Shown here piece by piece: positions 9,798-18,321 of a stretch of 64,000 bases of DNA. The stretch comes from Rhizobium sp. P38BS-XIX (GTDB taxonomy: Bacteria > Pseudomonadota > Alphaproteobacteria > Rhizobiales > Rhizobiaceae): positions 930,001 to 994,000 of the forward strand of contig NZ_JABAIJ010000001.1 in assembly GCF_012641435.1 (NCBI RefSeq), written 5' to 3'. Each line of letters opens with the position of its first letter. Within the stretch, counting starts at the first letter, position 1. The position numbers and the translations under genes are program-made. Below the pieces are notes generated by a model. It worked only from the letters and a program-made list of their open reading frames with translations, had not been told where the DNA came from and ran no database searches.

Positions 9798-9852
9798 AAA
9801 CGCTTGGGCCAAACGATCTGAAGTATAGTGGCGGCCTCCACTTCATAGCGGG

Positions 9853-10296
9853 CTACGCCTGAGCTCCAAACTCTGGAAACTTCGATGTCAATTCTAGAGC
9901 AAGTGGACCGTTTTTCGCCGCGAGGGCGCACCATCCAGGCTTGGCTCCTGAAGACAAAATAGCGAACAACTCGCGATGCAGGTAGATATGAGCTATCGGA
10001 CCGTATTGCTCGGATGTTTTCCATAGAACAACGATATCGGATGGTTGTTTGGCAAACTCAAAAGCCAGATCCTCACGCACGAATTCACGCGGATTCGCGA
10101 ATGGCATCTCTTCTCCTTCGTGCCATGGAGGCTCTGCCGGTGCTTCGCCTATGTTATAAAGCCAAACGTCACCGATGATTTCACCGTCCGCGGCTAACAG
10201 GTAGGCGTAGGCAACGTGGCCATTATCCTCGAACAAGACGCTACACCCGGAATCCGGATCACTGACAGAGGCCAACAAGGGTTCTTCGTTCGGCAC
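9853..10296 (-). CDS. Hypothetical protein, possible orphan immunity-type fold
   Basis: 147 residues from a GTG start with an excellent GGAGGA five bases upstream. It is acidic, soluble, with no signal peptide and several tryptophans (DVWLYNIGEAP..PPWHEGEE; VVLWKTSEQYGPIAHIY). I do not recognise a family. The small acidic single-domain build resembles orphan immunity proteins, but no toxin gene is adjacent, so that is only a guess. It lies 27 bases after holB on the same strand and may be read with it. Confidence 0.6.
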   Translation of the reverse strand: MPNEEPLLASVSDPDSGCSVLFEDNGHVAYAYLLAADGEIIGDVWLYNIGEAPAEPPWHEGEEMPFANPREFVREDLAFEFAKQPSDIVVLWKTSEQYGPIAHIYLHRELFAILSSGAKPGWCALAAKNGPLALELTSKFPEFGAQA

Positions 10297-10323
10297 GCTT
10301 CCTCCGCCAATTAAGCTACTGCT

Positions 10324-11355
10324 TCATGCCGAAAGCTGCTGCTTAAGCTCACCGAGAACCGTAATCAGCGTCTGCTTGCGATCGAGATTGTAGGCTTGCG
10401 CGATATTAAGCCGTTCGGTTGTCTCCGAATGGAGACGTGCCAGTCTTTCGGCAGTTGCGATCGCGCCGCCCAGCGCAGCTTCGCGGGCACGATCGATAAT
10501 ATCGTCGCCGATGTGGGAGACGAAAAACCCGAAAATGGTTTCGCTGTCCTTGCCTGAAAGCGCGTCGGCAAGCCGATGCATCGCCTTGCGGGAGGCTGGG
10601 CCCTCTGCCGCAAGCACCTGGCGATACGCCTCGATGATCTCGCCGCCGCCATAATTCAGCAGCTTGAGCGCTTCGCTGACGCTGCCCTTGGCCGCCGGTA
10701 ACAACTCACTCCCCTGCCCTGGCGGCACACCAAGGTTTTCGAGCGCCCAGCGCAAAGGCTCGTTTTCGAGCGCCGAGAGCTTCAACGGCAGGCAGCGCGA
10801 GCGGATTGTCGGCAGGAGCCGGCCCGGCGCATGTGAAAGAACCAGAAACAAGGCACGTTTCGGCGGCTCTTCCAGGATTTTCAGGATGGCATTGGCAGCG
10901 TTGCGGTTCAGGTCGTCGGCTGGATCGATAATTACGATTCGCCAATTTCCCGTGCCGGAGGTTTGCGAGAAGAATTTCCCGGCGCGCCGAACCTCGTCGA
11001 CCGTGATCGCCGATTTCACCTTGCCGGTCTTCTCATCGACCGGGCGGCTGAGATGCAGGAGATTATGCGATGCTCCGCCGGAAATCTGCCTGGAGACGGC
11101 AGATGCCGGATCGGGGTCGGCGATGATTTCCGGCGCCGATGACGGATCCGGATGAGAGAGAACGTGGTTGGCAAAGCGGAATGCGAGCGTCGCTTTGCCG
11201 ATTCCCTCCGGGCCTTCGATCAGGATGGCATGATGCCCCTTGCCGGAGCGATAGGAGTGCGCCAGAAAAGCTTCAGCATCCTCATGACCGAAGAGCTTGG
11301 TATTGTCCTGCGGGGCAATCGCACCGTCGAGAACGCCGGGTCTGTCTTCGCTCAT
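10324..11355 (-). CDS. holB: DNA polymerase III subunit delta'
   Basis: A 343-residue AAA+ clamp-loader subunit. Walker A-like GPEGIGKAT lies near residue 48; VDEVRRAGKFF, VIIDPADDLNRNAANAILKILEEPP (the SRC-region helix) and the IRSRC motif follow. The N-terminus begins with the alphaproteobacterial ...LFGHEDAEAFL. It helps load the sliding clamp at the replication fork. Start ATG overlaps the tmk stop by four bases (ATGA), so tmk-holB is coupled. No zinc-finger cysteines are evident, as in many alphaproteobacterial delta' subunits. Confidence 0.93.
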   Translation of the reverse strand: MSEDRPGVLDGAIAPQDNTKLFGHEDAEAFLAHSYRSGKGHHAILIEGPEGIGKATLAFRFANHVLSHPDPSSAPEIIADPDPASAVSRQISGGASHNLLHLSRPVDEKTGKVKSAITVDEVRRAGKFFSQTSGTGNWRIVIIDPADDLNRNAANAILKILEEPPKRALFLVLSHAPGRLLPTIRSRCLPLKLSALENEPLRWALENLGVPPGQGSELLPAAKGSVSEALKLLNYGGGEIIEAYRQVLAAEGPASRKAMHRLADALSGKDSETIFGFFVSHIGDDIIDRAREAALGGAIATAERLARLHSETTERLNIAQAYNLDRKQTLITVLGELKQQLSA

Positions 11356-12035
11356 TGCGCAGCTTCCGGGTTCGTTGCCGTGCCGGTGGCGCCGGTCTCC
11401 AGCAGCTTCTCGACAATCCCGGCGATATCAGCGGCAATCTGGTCTTCCGAGCGCTGCGCATCGATGACGTGACAGCGGTTAGGCTCACGAGCGGCAATGT
11501 CGAGAAAGGCCTCGCGACGCTTCTCGTGCGTCTGCATCTCTTCCTTCTCGAAGCGGTCCGGAGCCTCCACGGCGGAGGCGCGCTTGCGGGCCCGTTCGAG
11601 GCCGATCTGTGCTGGAATATCCAGGATCAGTGTGCAGTCGGGTATAACACCGTTGACGGCAACGCGCTGCAGCGCCTCGATATAATCGGCTTCGAGATTG
11701 CCCGTTACGCCCTGGTAGACGCGCGAGGAATCCATGAAACGATCGCAAAGAACGATGATGCCGCGCACCAGTGCCGGGCGAATGATGTCTTCCACGTGGT
11801 CGTTGCGAGCTGCAGCGAAGAGAATGGCTTCCATCCGTGTTCCGAATATTTCAGCGGCGCCGGAAAGAAGCACATGGCGAACGGCTTCGGCCCCTAGCGA
11901 TCCGCCCGGCTCCCGCGTCACCAGAACATCGCGACCACGCTCGCGCAATCGCTCGGCCAACCGGCGGATCTGTGTGGACTTGCCAGCCCCTTCCCCGCCT
12001 TCGAAGCTTACGAATAATCCGTTTGCATCAGCCAA
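11352..12035 (-). CDS. tmk: Thymidylate kinase
   Basis: A 227-residue P-loop kinase that phosphorylates dTMP to dTDP. P-loop FEGGEGAGKST is at about residues 11-21, then the TREPGGS motif, CDRFMDSSRVYQG (DR motif) and a lid segment RARKRA. The start appears to be TTG at 12035: AGGA lies about ten bases before it, and the nearby ATG is in another frame and stops at once. It is followed by holB with a four-base overlap. Confidence 0.94.
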   Translation of the reverse strand: MADANGLFVSFEGGEGAGKSTQIRRLAERLRERGRDVLVTREPGGSLGAEAVRHVLLSGAAEIFGTRMEAILFAAARNDHVEDIIRPALVRGIIVLCDRFMDSSRVYQGVTGNLEADYIEALQRVAVNGVIPDCTLILDIPAQIGLERARKRASAVEAPDRFEKEEMQTHEKRREAFLDIAAREPNRCHVIDAQRSEDQIAADIAGIVEKLLETGATGTATNPEAAQ

Positions 12036-12186
12036 TGATCATGTCCTGCACTTTTCGCGTATCGTCCGCTCGATACGCGATATAGCTCCTGTTTAACCCA
12101 AGACATCCCGACGTGGAACCGTGCATGTCACGGTGCTCGAGATTCTATATGGGGTGTAAACAGGGATTTGGCGAACCGCGCAACTG

Positions 12187-13398
12187 TCAGGCCGGCAATG
12201 GCTTATCCCACAGCCAGGAAAACAACAGCGATTCCGTCAGTTCCATGAAAGCATCGAATGCACGCCGTGTGAGAGTGCCTTCCGCAATCGATTCCTTCGT
12301 ATAGAGCGGCAGTTCCCGCACCATTCGTGCGCCGAGAAAAACGCGCAGCGTGCCGGCTTCATAATCCTCCGCTACCGGCGCGGTCAGCGGCCAGCGATAG
12401 ACGATGCGCGCCGACAGGCGATCAGGGGTGTCGACCGGAACGTAGACGTCGACCGGTATCTTCGTCAGCAGCCCCACGGTGGATTGCGCGCCACCATAGA
12501 CGCTTGCGTCACCGATCACTTCCCGGTCTGCGAAAATGCGCTGGCTTTTGAAGTTGCTGAGGCCCCATTCGAGGACGCGGCGCGTTTCCTCCGTCCGCTC
12601 CTTGTCGCTTTTCAAGCCTCCGAGCGCCAGAAACAACCGCCGGCCATCGCGCTGGATCGAAGCAACGACCGAAAACCCTTCGCCATCGGCAAAGCCAAGC
12701 CCCAAACCGTCTACGCCGATGTTGAGCAGTAGCAACGGGTTTTTATTGCGCTGGTAGATCTTGTTCCAGGTGAAATCCGGCTGGCCGAAATACTTATAGA
12801 GATCCTGGTGCTTTTGCTGCAGGTCCTGCGCCAGCGTCACGAGCTCGCGCATGGAGACCTTGCCCCCACCGTTGGGATCATTGGCATCAGGCAAGCCGGT
12901 GGAGTTGGTGAAAACTGCCTTCGGCATGCCGATTTCCCGCGCGCGTGCGGTCATGCGCCGGGCAAACTCGCGCTCGTTGATCGCAATGCCTTCGGCAAGA
13001 ACGATGCAGCTGTCATTGCCCTGCTGTACGGCGACGCCCTGGATCAGATCGCCGACACGAATACGGGATTTCAGCGCTGCAAACATGGTCGATGCGCGCG
13101 AGGGCGCTCCGCCCGTTCGCCAGGCATTTTCCGAGACCGGGTATTCAGTGTCGAGCGAGATCTCTCCTCGCCCCACGGCATCGAAGATAACGTCCAGCGT
13201 CATCAGCTTGGCAAGCGATGCCGCCGAGATGGGCTGATCCTCATTCTTCGCGAGCAGGATGGTCCCGGTCGATGCTTCGATCATAAAGGCTTGGGTAGCT
13301 TTCGTATCGAAAGCACCCGGCGCTGCCGGTTGAGCATCGGCCGCCGAGGTGAAGCGTCCCAGGAGAAGAAGGAACACAAGAATCAAACGTTTTGGCAT
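12187..13398 (-). CDS. dacC: D-alanyl-D-alanine carboxypeptidase-family protein with degenerate active-site motifs
   Basis: A 403-residue S11 peptidase-family protein with a signal peptide (about 1-22) and a C-terminal PBP5-like beta domain (about 290-390). SLAK (61-64) is intact. The SGN motif reads QGN and the KTG motif reads GLG in the VDGLGLGF segment, where PBP5 has VDG-x-KTG. Activity may therefore be weak, altered or lost. ATG at 13398 has GAGGGG upstream; a GTG 27 bases earlier lacks one. It sits in the tmk-dacC-rlpA arrangement, consistent with a cell-wall role in the periplasm. Confidence 0.88.
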   Translation of the reverse strand: MPKRLILVFLLLLGRFTSAADAQPAAPGAFDTKATQAFMIEASTGTILLAKNEDQPISAASLAKLMTLDVIFDAVGRGEISLDTEYPVSENAWRTGGAPSRASTMFAALKSRIRVGDLIQGVAVQQGNDSCIVLAEGIAINEREFARRMTARAREIGMPKAVFTNSTGLPDANDPNGGGKVSMRELVTLAQDLQQKHQDLYKYFGQPDFTWNKIYQRNKNPLLLLNIGVDGLGLGFADGEGFSVVASIQRDGRRLFLALGGLKSDKERTEETRRVLEWGLSNFKSQRIFADREVIGDASVYGGAQSTVGLLTKIPVDVYVPVDTPDRLSARIVYRWPLTAPVAEDYEAGTLRVFLGARMVRELPLYTKESIAEGTLTRRAFDAFMELTESLLFSWLWDKPLPA

Positions 13399-13466
13399 AC
13401 CGCCCCTCAATCCAATCACCGGCACATTATTTTAGTGACGGGTAAAGATTCAGGCAACGACGCTGA

Positions 13467-14633
13467 TCAATCCGTCTGCGTCGCGCCCTGATGCTGGCGG
13501 CGATAGGACGAAAGGATCGATTCCTGCGTCAGGCCGTCATTGCGAACCATGACGGCATCGAATGCCAGGTCGACATAGACTGTCTTGGCCGGCGCATTCT
13601 GATAAGCGGCAACGGTTGAACCGAGGGTTTGGTCGTCAAGGGCTGCCAGCCGAGGCGTGAAATCCGGGCGCTCGCGCGGGATCGGCCCGATCTGCGGCAG
13701 AACGATCATGACCGGCTCTGCAGATTCGACGGCTGGCATCGCGCCACCGTTCCACGTCATGGGCGGCGGGTTGTTGCGCTTCTCGCCGCTATAGGCCGGC
13801 TTGGGCGCATCCGCAAAAGCCGTTGTGGAATAAGGCGATTGGCGCGGAATGGGCGCGATTGCGGGCGCCATGTCGAAGCTGCGCTGCTGGCGAGCCATAT
13901 GCAGTGGTGTATCGCTATCCGGCAGCTGATCTGCAGTCATTTTGCCATTCGAGGCAACCATGACACCCGTAGCAATCTGGCCGCCCGGATTGATGCCTGG
14001 CAGGCGCGAGCCCTTCGGAATATAGGATGCCATCAAGTAAGGATCATCGTGGCCGTCCATCCGCGCGCGGCCGACATACTGAACCCGCACGTCGCCCGTG
14101 CCGCTATGCTGAAGATCGAGCATTTGCGCTGTTTTGTTGGAGAGGTCGATGATGCGCCCGGGATGATAAGGGCCACGGTCGTTGACGCGCACGATAATCG
14201 AAGAGCCGGTTTCGACATTGGTGACGCGAGCGTAGCTCGGCAGCGGGAATGTCGGATGCGCAGCGGTCAGCGACTGCTGGTCGTAAACTTCGCCATTGGC
14301 GGTCAGGCGGCCGTGGAATGCCGAGCCATACCAGGAAGCGATGCCGACCTTGTTATAGTTATAGTCTTCCTTGGGGTAATACCATTTACCCTTCACCTGG
14401 TAGGGATTGCCGACCATGAAACGGCCGCCGCCCTTCGGCACCGGGCCGTTGTTGACGACGCGAGGGCTGGCCTTCACACCGTATTCTTTCTCGGAAAAAT
14501 ATTCCTTGCCGTGCTGACGCGTCGAGGCGACCTTCTGGGAGGTTCCGCAGGCAGTGATGGTTGCGCACATCAGTGAGAGAGCAAACCAACGCATACCCGT
14601 TGCGCATGTCACCGCACGATTTTCGAATTTCAT
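13467..14633 (-). CDS. rlpA: RlpA-like septal-ring lipoprotein / lytic transglycosylase
   Basis: About 388 residues with a lipoprotein signal ending in the lipobox ITAC and a double-psi beta-barrel domain: GIASWYGSAFHGRLTANGE, the T-A-H-P loop and VRVNDRGPYHPGRIIDLS, with the catalytic Asp of RlpA. It should cleave denuded glycan strands at the septum from an outer-membrane anchor. The C-terminal 200 residues are proline-rich and carry no SPOR domain that I can see. I use ATG 14633; an in-frame ATG at 14687 has GAGGG too close for a normal ribosome site. It is upstream of dacC on the same strand. Confidence 0.88.
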   Translation of the reverse strand: MKFENRAVTCATGMRWFALSLMCATITACGTSQKVASTRQHGKEYFSEKEYGVKASPRVVNNGPVPKGGGRFMVGNPYQVKGKWYYPKEDYNYNKVGIASWYGSAFHGRLTANGEVYDQQSLTAAHPTFPLPSYARVTNVETGSSIIVRVNDRGPYHPGRIIDLSNKTAQMLDLQHSGTGDVRVQYVGRARMDGHDDPYLMASYIPKGSRLPGINPGGQIATGVMVASNGKMTADQLPDSDTPLHMARQQRSFDMAPAIAPIPRQSPYSTTAFADAPKPAYSGEKRNNPPPMTWNGGAMPAVESAEPVMIVLPQIGPIPRERPDFTPRLAALDDQTLGSTVAAYQNAPAKTVYVDLAFDAVMVRNDGLTQESILSSYRRQHQGATQTD

Positions 14634-14955
14634 CTGTCCCACGCCGCTACTCGATAACTTTGACGGAGGTCTGCTGAACCGGTACATCCCTCATTCCGGT
14701 ATCCAGCTACGCTCCAATCACCTAACGGTACTTTAATCATGATTAGAGTTCGGCGATTTTGCGATGCAAATTAAGCGCACCGAGGAAATTCTGAAGATCA
14801 TGGTTAATGATGGGTAAAACCCGACGAGTGATTTAAGCCACCGAGAATAGCCGCCAGCGTTTGCCGATCCGCAGTCGCCGAATCCCCGATGGTGACAGTT
14901 CAACCGGAACTTTGCTTCTATGGGTGCATCGAGGGACTGGAAATGGGACGCGATC

Positions 14956-15456
14956 TCAGGCGCCTGTATCAAGACGCATCAGTATCTCGTCATGATAGAC
15001 GTCACCGACCTTCAGCGCCTCGCTGTCCTTCGCCCATTCCTTGAATCCGAAGCTTTCGTAGAGACGGATCGCGGCATGATTGGATGAAACGACGCAAAGA
15101 CGTATCGACCGGCATGCGGTCGCTTCATCGAGGGCCGCGTGCATAAGCTGGCGGGACAGGCCGGAGCCGCGTGCTTCGGGTCGGATATACATTCCCCAGA
15201 TAGAGGCTATGTGGTGCGTCTTTGCGCCCTTCATTCTTGCGATGGCGATCACGCCGGCAAGCGCGTCGGCATCCGTAAACCCACCGAATATGCAGTTGTT
15301 GGCAATCCTGTCTGAAATCTGTGATGCGGAATGGGCCAGCTCATCTTCGTAGGACGCGCCGAACGCTTCCGGATGACGCTCCAATCCCTCAAGACGAACG
15401 TCTCGGAAAGCGGCGACATCGCTGCGCTCCAGCCGACGTATGTTGAACCGCGACAT
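14956..15456 (-). CDS. GNAT-family N-acetyltransferase
   Basis: 166 residues with the GNAT acetyl-CoA fold: IWGMYIRPEARGSGLSRQLM is motif A (pyrophosphate loop R-x-x-G-x-G/S) and IRLYESFGFKEW is motif B. ATG 15456 has AAAGGA eight bases upstream; the frame is open further but without a ribosome site. It probably acetylates a small amine or a ribosomal or stress target in the cytoplasm; the substrate is unknown. It lies 80 bases downstream of the broken sigma gene on the same strand. Confidence 0.88.
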   Translation of the reverse strand: MSRFNIRRLERSDVAAFRDVRLEGLERHPEAFGASYEDELAHSASQISDRIANNCIFGGFTDADALAGVIAIARMKGAKTHHIASIWGMYIRPEARGSGLSRQLMHAALDEATACRSIRLCVVSSNHAAIRLYESFGFKEWAKDSEALKVGDVYHDEILMRLDTGA

Positions 15457-15536
15457 GACAATTTCCTTTCGATGACGTGCCTTGGGTTGGAACCGGACGA
15501 TGTGGTTTCGCATCCCGCCTTCCTGCGCGTCAACAC

Positions 15537-16400
15537 TCAATGGCTCGCTATATGTCGCAGCTTGTCCGGGTTGCGTGTACAGTAGATCGCGACGACCCTA
15601 CCCTGTTCTATGGAGAGCGCCGTCGTCTGCACGACGTCGCCACCCTCCATCGTAATGAAGCCTGGCAAGCCATCGATCACGGCGTAGCGGATCAACCGCG
15701 AAGGCTGGAGGCTGAACAATCGCGCCATTTGCTCGTGGCGCAGCATGACGGCATCGAGCCCGATAAGCGGCTGGCGCGTGGCCGCCACTTTGCCGCCGCC
15801 ATCGGCATAGGCGACGACGTTTTCCGAAAGCAGGGCGCGCAATCCAGCCATATCTCCTGTTCTGGATGCGGTGTAGAAAGCATCCGCGAGCTTCAGCCCC
15901 TCTTGCCGTCCAACCGAAAAGCGTGGCCGGGCGTCGACGAGATGGCTCCTCGCCCGGCTGGCCAGCTTGCGGCAGGCAGCTGCTTCGCGGTCGATTGTCA
16001 GCGCGACATCCTCGAAATCCATGCCGAAGACGTCATGGAGCAGGAAAGCGGCGCGCTCGAGCGGTGACAGCCGTTCGAGCGCCATCATCAATGGTAGAGT
16101 GATGTCGTCGACGGCATCCTCATCCTGCGGATCGAAGATCGGCTCGGGCAACCAGGACCCGACATAGGTCTCTCGCCGCCGACGCGCGGATTTGAGCTCA
16201 TTCAGGCAAAGCCGCGCAACGATGGTCCGCAGGAAGGCCGCCGGCTCACGAACCGATTTTCTGTCGGCGGCCAGTCAGCGCAGCCAGGCCTCCTGCACGA
16301 TGTCTTCCGCGTCGGCCACCGATCCGAGCATCCTATAGGCAAGCCGGGCAAGGCGCGGGCGTAGCTCCGAAAAGATCGAATCGGCGGATGTCTCGGTCAT
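15537..16400 (-). pseudogene. sigJ: ECF41-type (SigJ-like) RNA polymerase sigma factor interrupted by an in-frame TGA
   Basis: Translation from ATG 16400 gives sigma region 2 (LARLAYRMLGSVADAEDIVQEAWLR), then TGA at 16275-16277 (codon 42). The same frame continues with LAADRKSVREPAAFLRTIVARL, sigma region 4 (LERAAFLLHDVFGMDFEDVA) and a C-terminal SnoaL-like domain to 15537. Homologues normally have Trp where the TGA sits, so a single TGG-to-TGA change explains it. Everything else, 287 codons, is intact. The ATG overlaps the stop of the flavoprotein gene (ATGA), the ECF41 plus COE arrangement. Either a real nonsense mutation or a base-call error. Confidence 0.85.
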
Positions 16401-17023
16401 GGCGTTGCAAGAGCTTCCGGGAATGATGCGGACATGGCCTCACGACCACGCACGAACTGTAGCGTCGTCAGCGCGACGCGTCGCCCCAAATAGCGCGCCG
16501 TGGCAAGATCGGATTCGGGCGGCGCCGTCTCCGGCCCTTCATCCGTATTGGCCTGAGCGCCGGCTCCCAGCCAGAATCCGAGCCGATTCATATCCATCTC
16601 CGAGCCCGTCGAGGAGCAATTTGCTGGCGGCAGGTCGAGGCCGACCCAATGCATGCCATGCTGTGCGGCAAAGATCGCCAGCTGCATGAGTGTGGACAGC
16701 TTGTCACCGGACCGGGACCCTGATGTGGTGAAACCGGCCGCGATCTTGTTCTTCCAGCGATAACCCCTGGCAAGGACGGCGCTCGAGGTCTTCTCCTGAA
16801 ATGCTTTGAAGGCTGCAGATACGCAACCCATATAGGTCGGCGAACCGAAAATGATCGCTTCTGCCGCCTCCAGGTCCTCCCAGTGCCGTTCCACATCATC
16901 AACGGACAGCAGCAGGGCCTCGGCGCCGTCGACCTGCTCAATCCCTGCCCTGACGGCATCCGCCTGGCGGCCGGTATGTCCATAGCCGGTGTGATAGATA
17001 ATCGCGATACGCGGGCGGATCAT
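16397..17023 (-). CDS. Flavodoxin/NAD(P)H:quinone-type FMN oxidoreductase, ECF41 partner
   Basis: A 208-residue flavodoxin-fold protein: the FMN phosphate loop IIYHTGYGHTGRQAD (about residues 7-21) and FGSPTYMGCVSAAFKAF, the WrbA-like second flavin loop. It should reduce quinones or similar acceptors in the cytoplasm using FMN. ATG 17023 has AAGGAGAAGG upstream. It is first in a two-gene unit with the ECF41 sigma gene, fitting the known association of ECF41 sigmas with carboxymuconolactone decarboxylase, oxidoreductase or epimerase (COE) genes. An ECF41-like promoter lies 36 bases before the start. Confidence 0.88.
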   Translation of the reverse strand: MIRPRIAIIYHTGYGHTGRQADAVRAGIEQVDGAEALLLSVDDVERHWEDLEAAEAIIFGSPTYMGCVSAAFKAFQEKTSSAVLARGYRWKNKIAAGFTTSGSRSGDKLSTLMQLAIFAAQHGMHWVGLDLPPANCSSTGSEMDMNRLGFWLGAGAQANTDEGPETAPPESDLATARYLGRRVALTTLQFVRGREAMSASFPEALATP

Positions 17024-17058
17024 TGCCTTCTCCTTCGAAATTGCGTTGCGAAGGATAA

Positions 17059-17085
17059 GACAAGGCACGGAGGTCATTTGTGACA
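17059..17085 (-). promoter_or_regulatory. Candidate ECF41-type promoter (TGTCACA-N16-TGTC)
   Basis: Read on the minus strand, TGTCACA (17085-17079) is followed after 16 bases by TGTC (17062-17059), upstream of the flavoprotein-sigma pair. ECF41 sigma factors are known to use a TGTCACA -35 and a CGTC-like -10 before their COE partner gene. The -35 is exact and the -10 differs by one base. Function is inferred. Confidence 0.6.
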
Positions 17086-17152
17086 TCGTCCGTGGTTTTT
17101 CAAGTTTGGGGAGCTTCTGCGCCGGGAAGCATTCTTGTAATCCGGCAAAATG

Positions 17153-17183
17153 AAAAAGCCTGGCCGCTGGAGACGGCCAGGCT
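17153..17183 (-). terminator. Rho-independent terminator
   Basis: On the minus strand AGCCTGGCCG, a seven-base loop and CGGCCAGGCT form a ten-pair stem followed by TTTT. It lies downstream of the broken two-helix membrane gene that ends at 17300 and closes that unit. Confidence 0.75.
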
Positions 17184-17299
17184 ATCTGTGCCAGGTCAGG
17201 GGTCAAATCTGACTGAAGCAGCCTAGTAGTAAGTTAAGCTTATCTTTTGTCAACAATAGTTCACGCGATCACGCAATAGTGCTCTTTAGGCGTCATAAC

Positions 17300-17838
17300 T
17301 CACGCGCGGGGGCTCTTCTCATCCTCACCTTTCGCGCCGCCTTCTCCAGGCGAGGTCAATCCCTTGAAAAATATAGAGGCTTGTTGGCTCGTGGCATTTT
17401 CGTACGCATTTTTGAAATCATAATAGATGACCTGCCATTCCGCCGATCCCATAACGAGATCGATGCTTTTTGCGCGGTAGGTCTCTCTAGCGCTGAAGAT
17501 CGCCCGCTTTGCGGCGTTCAACGTCGCCCAGCGCTGCTCGAAACGATAGATTCGTCGAATTCCCTCAATGAGCGCACCGATGGTCGCGACAACAATCGCA
17601 CACACCGATAAGGCCGAAACCGTGTCGGTGGAATGGTTGGTGGCTGCGGCGACGGCGAGAGGACACTGCAAACCATTGCCGATACCGATGTAATTCTCTG
17701 CCACCTGGCGGAGACCCGAATTTGCTCCGAATAGTTTCTGTTCGTATCCCCTATTTCACCAAAGAGCTTCTGCTCCCGTTTCAGCCACTTGTCTGCCCTT
17801 GATTCCTCGTCAGTATAACTGCCACCAATATCCGCCAT
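17300..17838 (-). pseudogene. Two-helix membrane protein of SLATT/DUF4231 type, frameshifted
   Basis: ATG 17838 with GGGAG upstream opens a frame encoding a soluble helix and ...SARWQRITSVSAMVCSVL. Near 17657-17661 the frame is lost, and homologous-looking sequence resumes one frame over as LAVAAATNHS, a second membrane helix (VSALSVCAIVVATIGALIEGI) and a helical RFEQRW...FFKGL tail to 17300. Joined, the product is about 178 residues with two membrane helices then a coiled helix, the layout of SLATT-domain proteins, proposed pore-formers in conflict systems. The break sits at CTCTC and is explained by one or two bases. The family call is by shape, not by search. Confidence 0.55.
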
Positions 17839-17998
17839 ATGTCGCTCCCGTTTGCTTGCCGACAGTGATCAGCCACGGCAAGGAAGCTATGACGGGAAAT
17901 TGGCTCCAGGCTAACCAGCGTGAAAGCTTGCGCGTTCCCAAGAACGCCTATTTCGCCTTGCGAAAGACGGAGGTCGGAAAACCTTGGAAATCATGAAA

Positions 17999-18088
17999 TG
18001 GCGGAAGAGGTGGGATTCGAACCCACGGTACGGTTTCCCGCACGCCGGTTTTCAAGACCGGTTCCTTAAACCACTCGGACACTCTTCC
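17999..18088 (-). tRNA. serT: tRNA-Ser (anticodon UGA)
   Basis: The minus strand folds as a 90-base cloverleaf with CCA encoded. The acceptor GGAAGAG pairs with CTCTTCC, the discriminator is G, the anticodon loop CTTGAAA carries TGA, a long variable arm CGTGCGGGAAACCGTACC marks a class II tRNA, and the T loop is GGTTCGAATCC. It reads UCA and UCG serine codons. It is the only tRNA in the window. Confidence 0.95.
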
Positions 18089-18321
18089 AGTCACAAGGGC
18101 AGCGATGCCTTGTATAAAGTGGTTGGCTGGCTTTACAGCTATTCGGGGCGGAGCGTCAACCGGGCTGGCGCCCATCTGCGATAATCATTGGCAGTTGTGG
18201 CTTCGAGCGCTGAGCCGGGTTTGATTTTCGCATCATTTGGAGCTGTGAAAGACATTCCATAATCTCGTTGCCTGTGCGAAAAGTGCGCTCTCGATCATTC
18301 GAAAAGAAACAGCGCTTCTTC

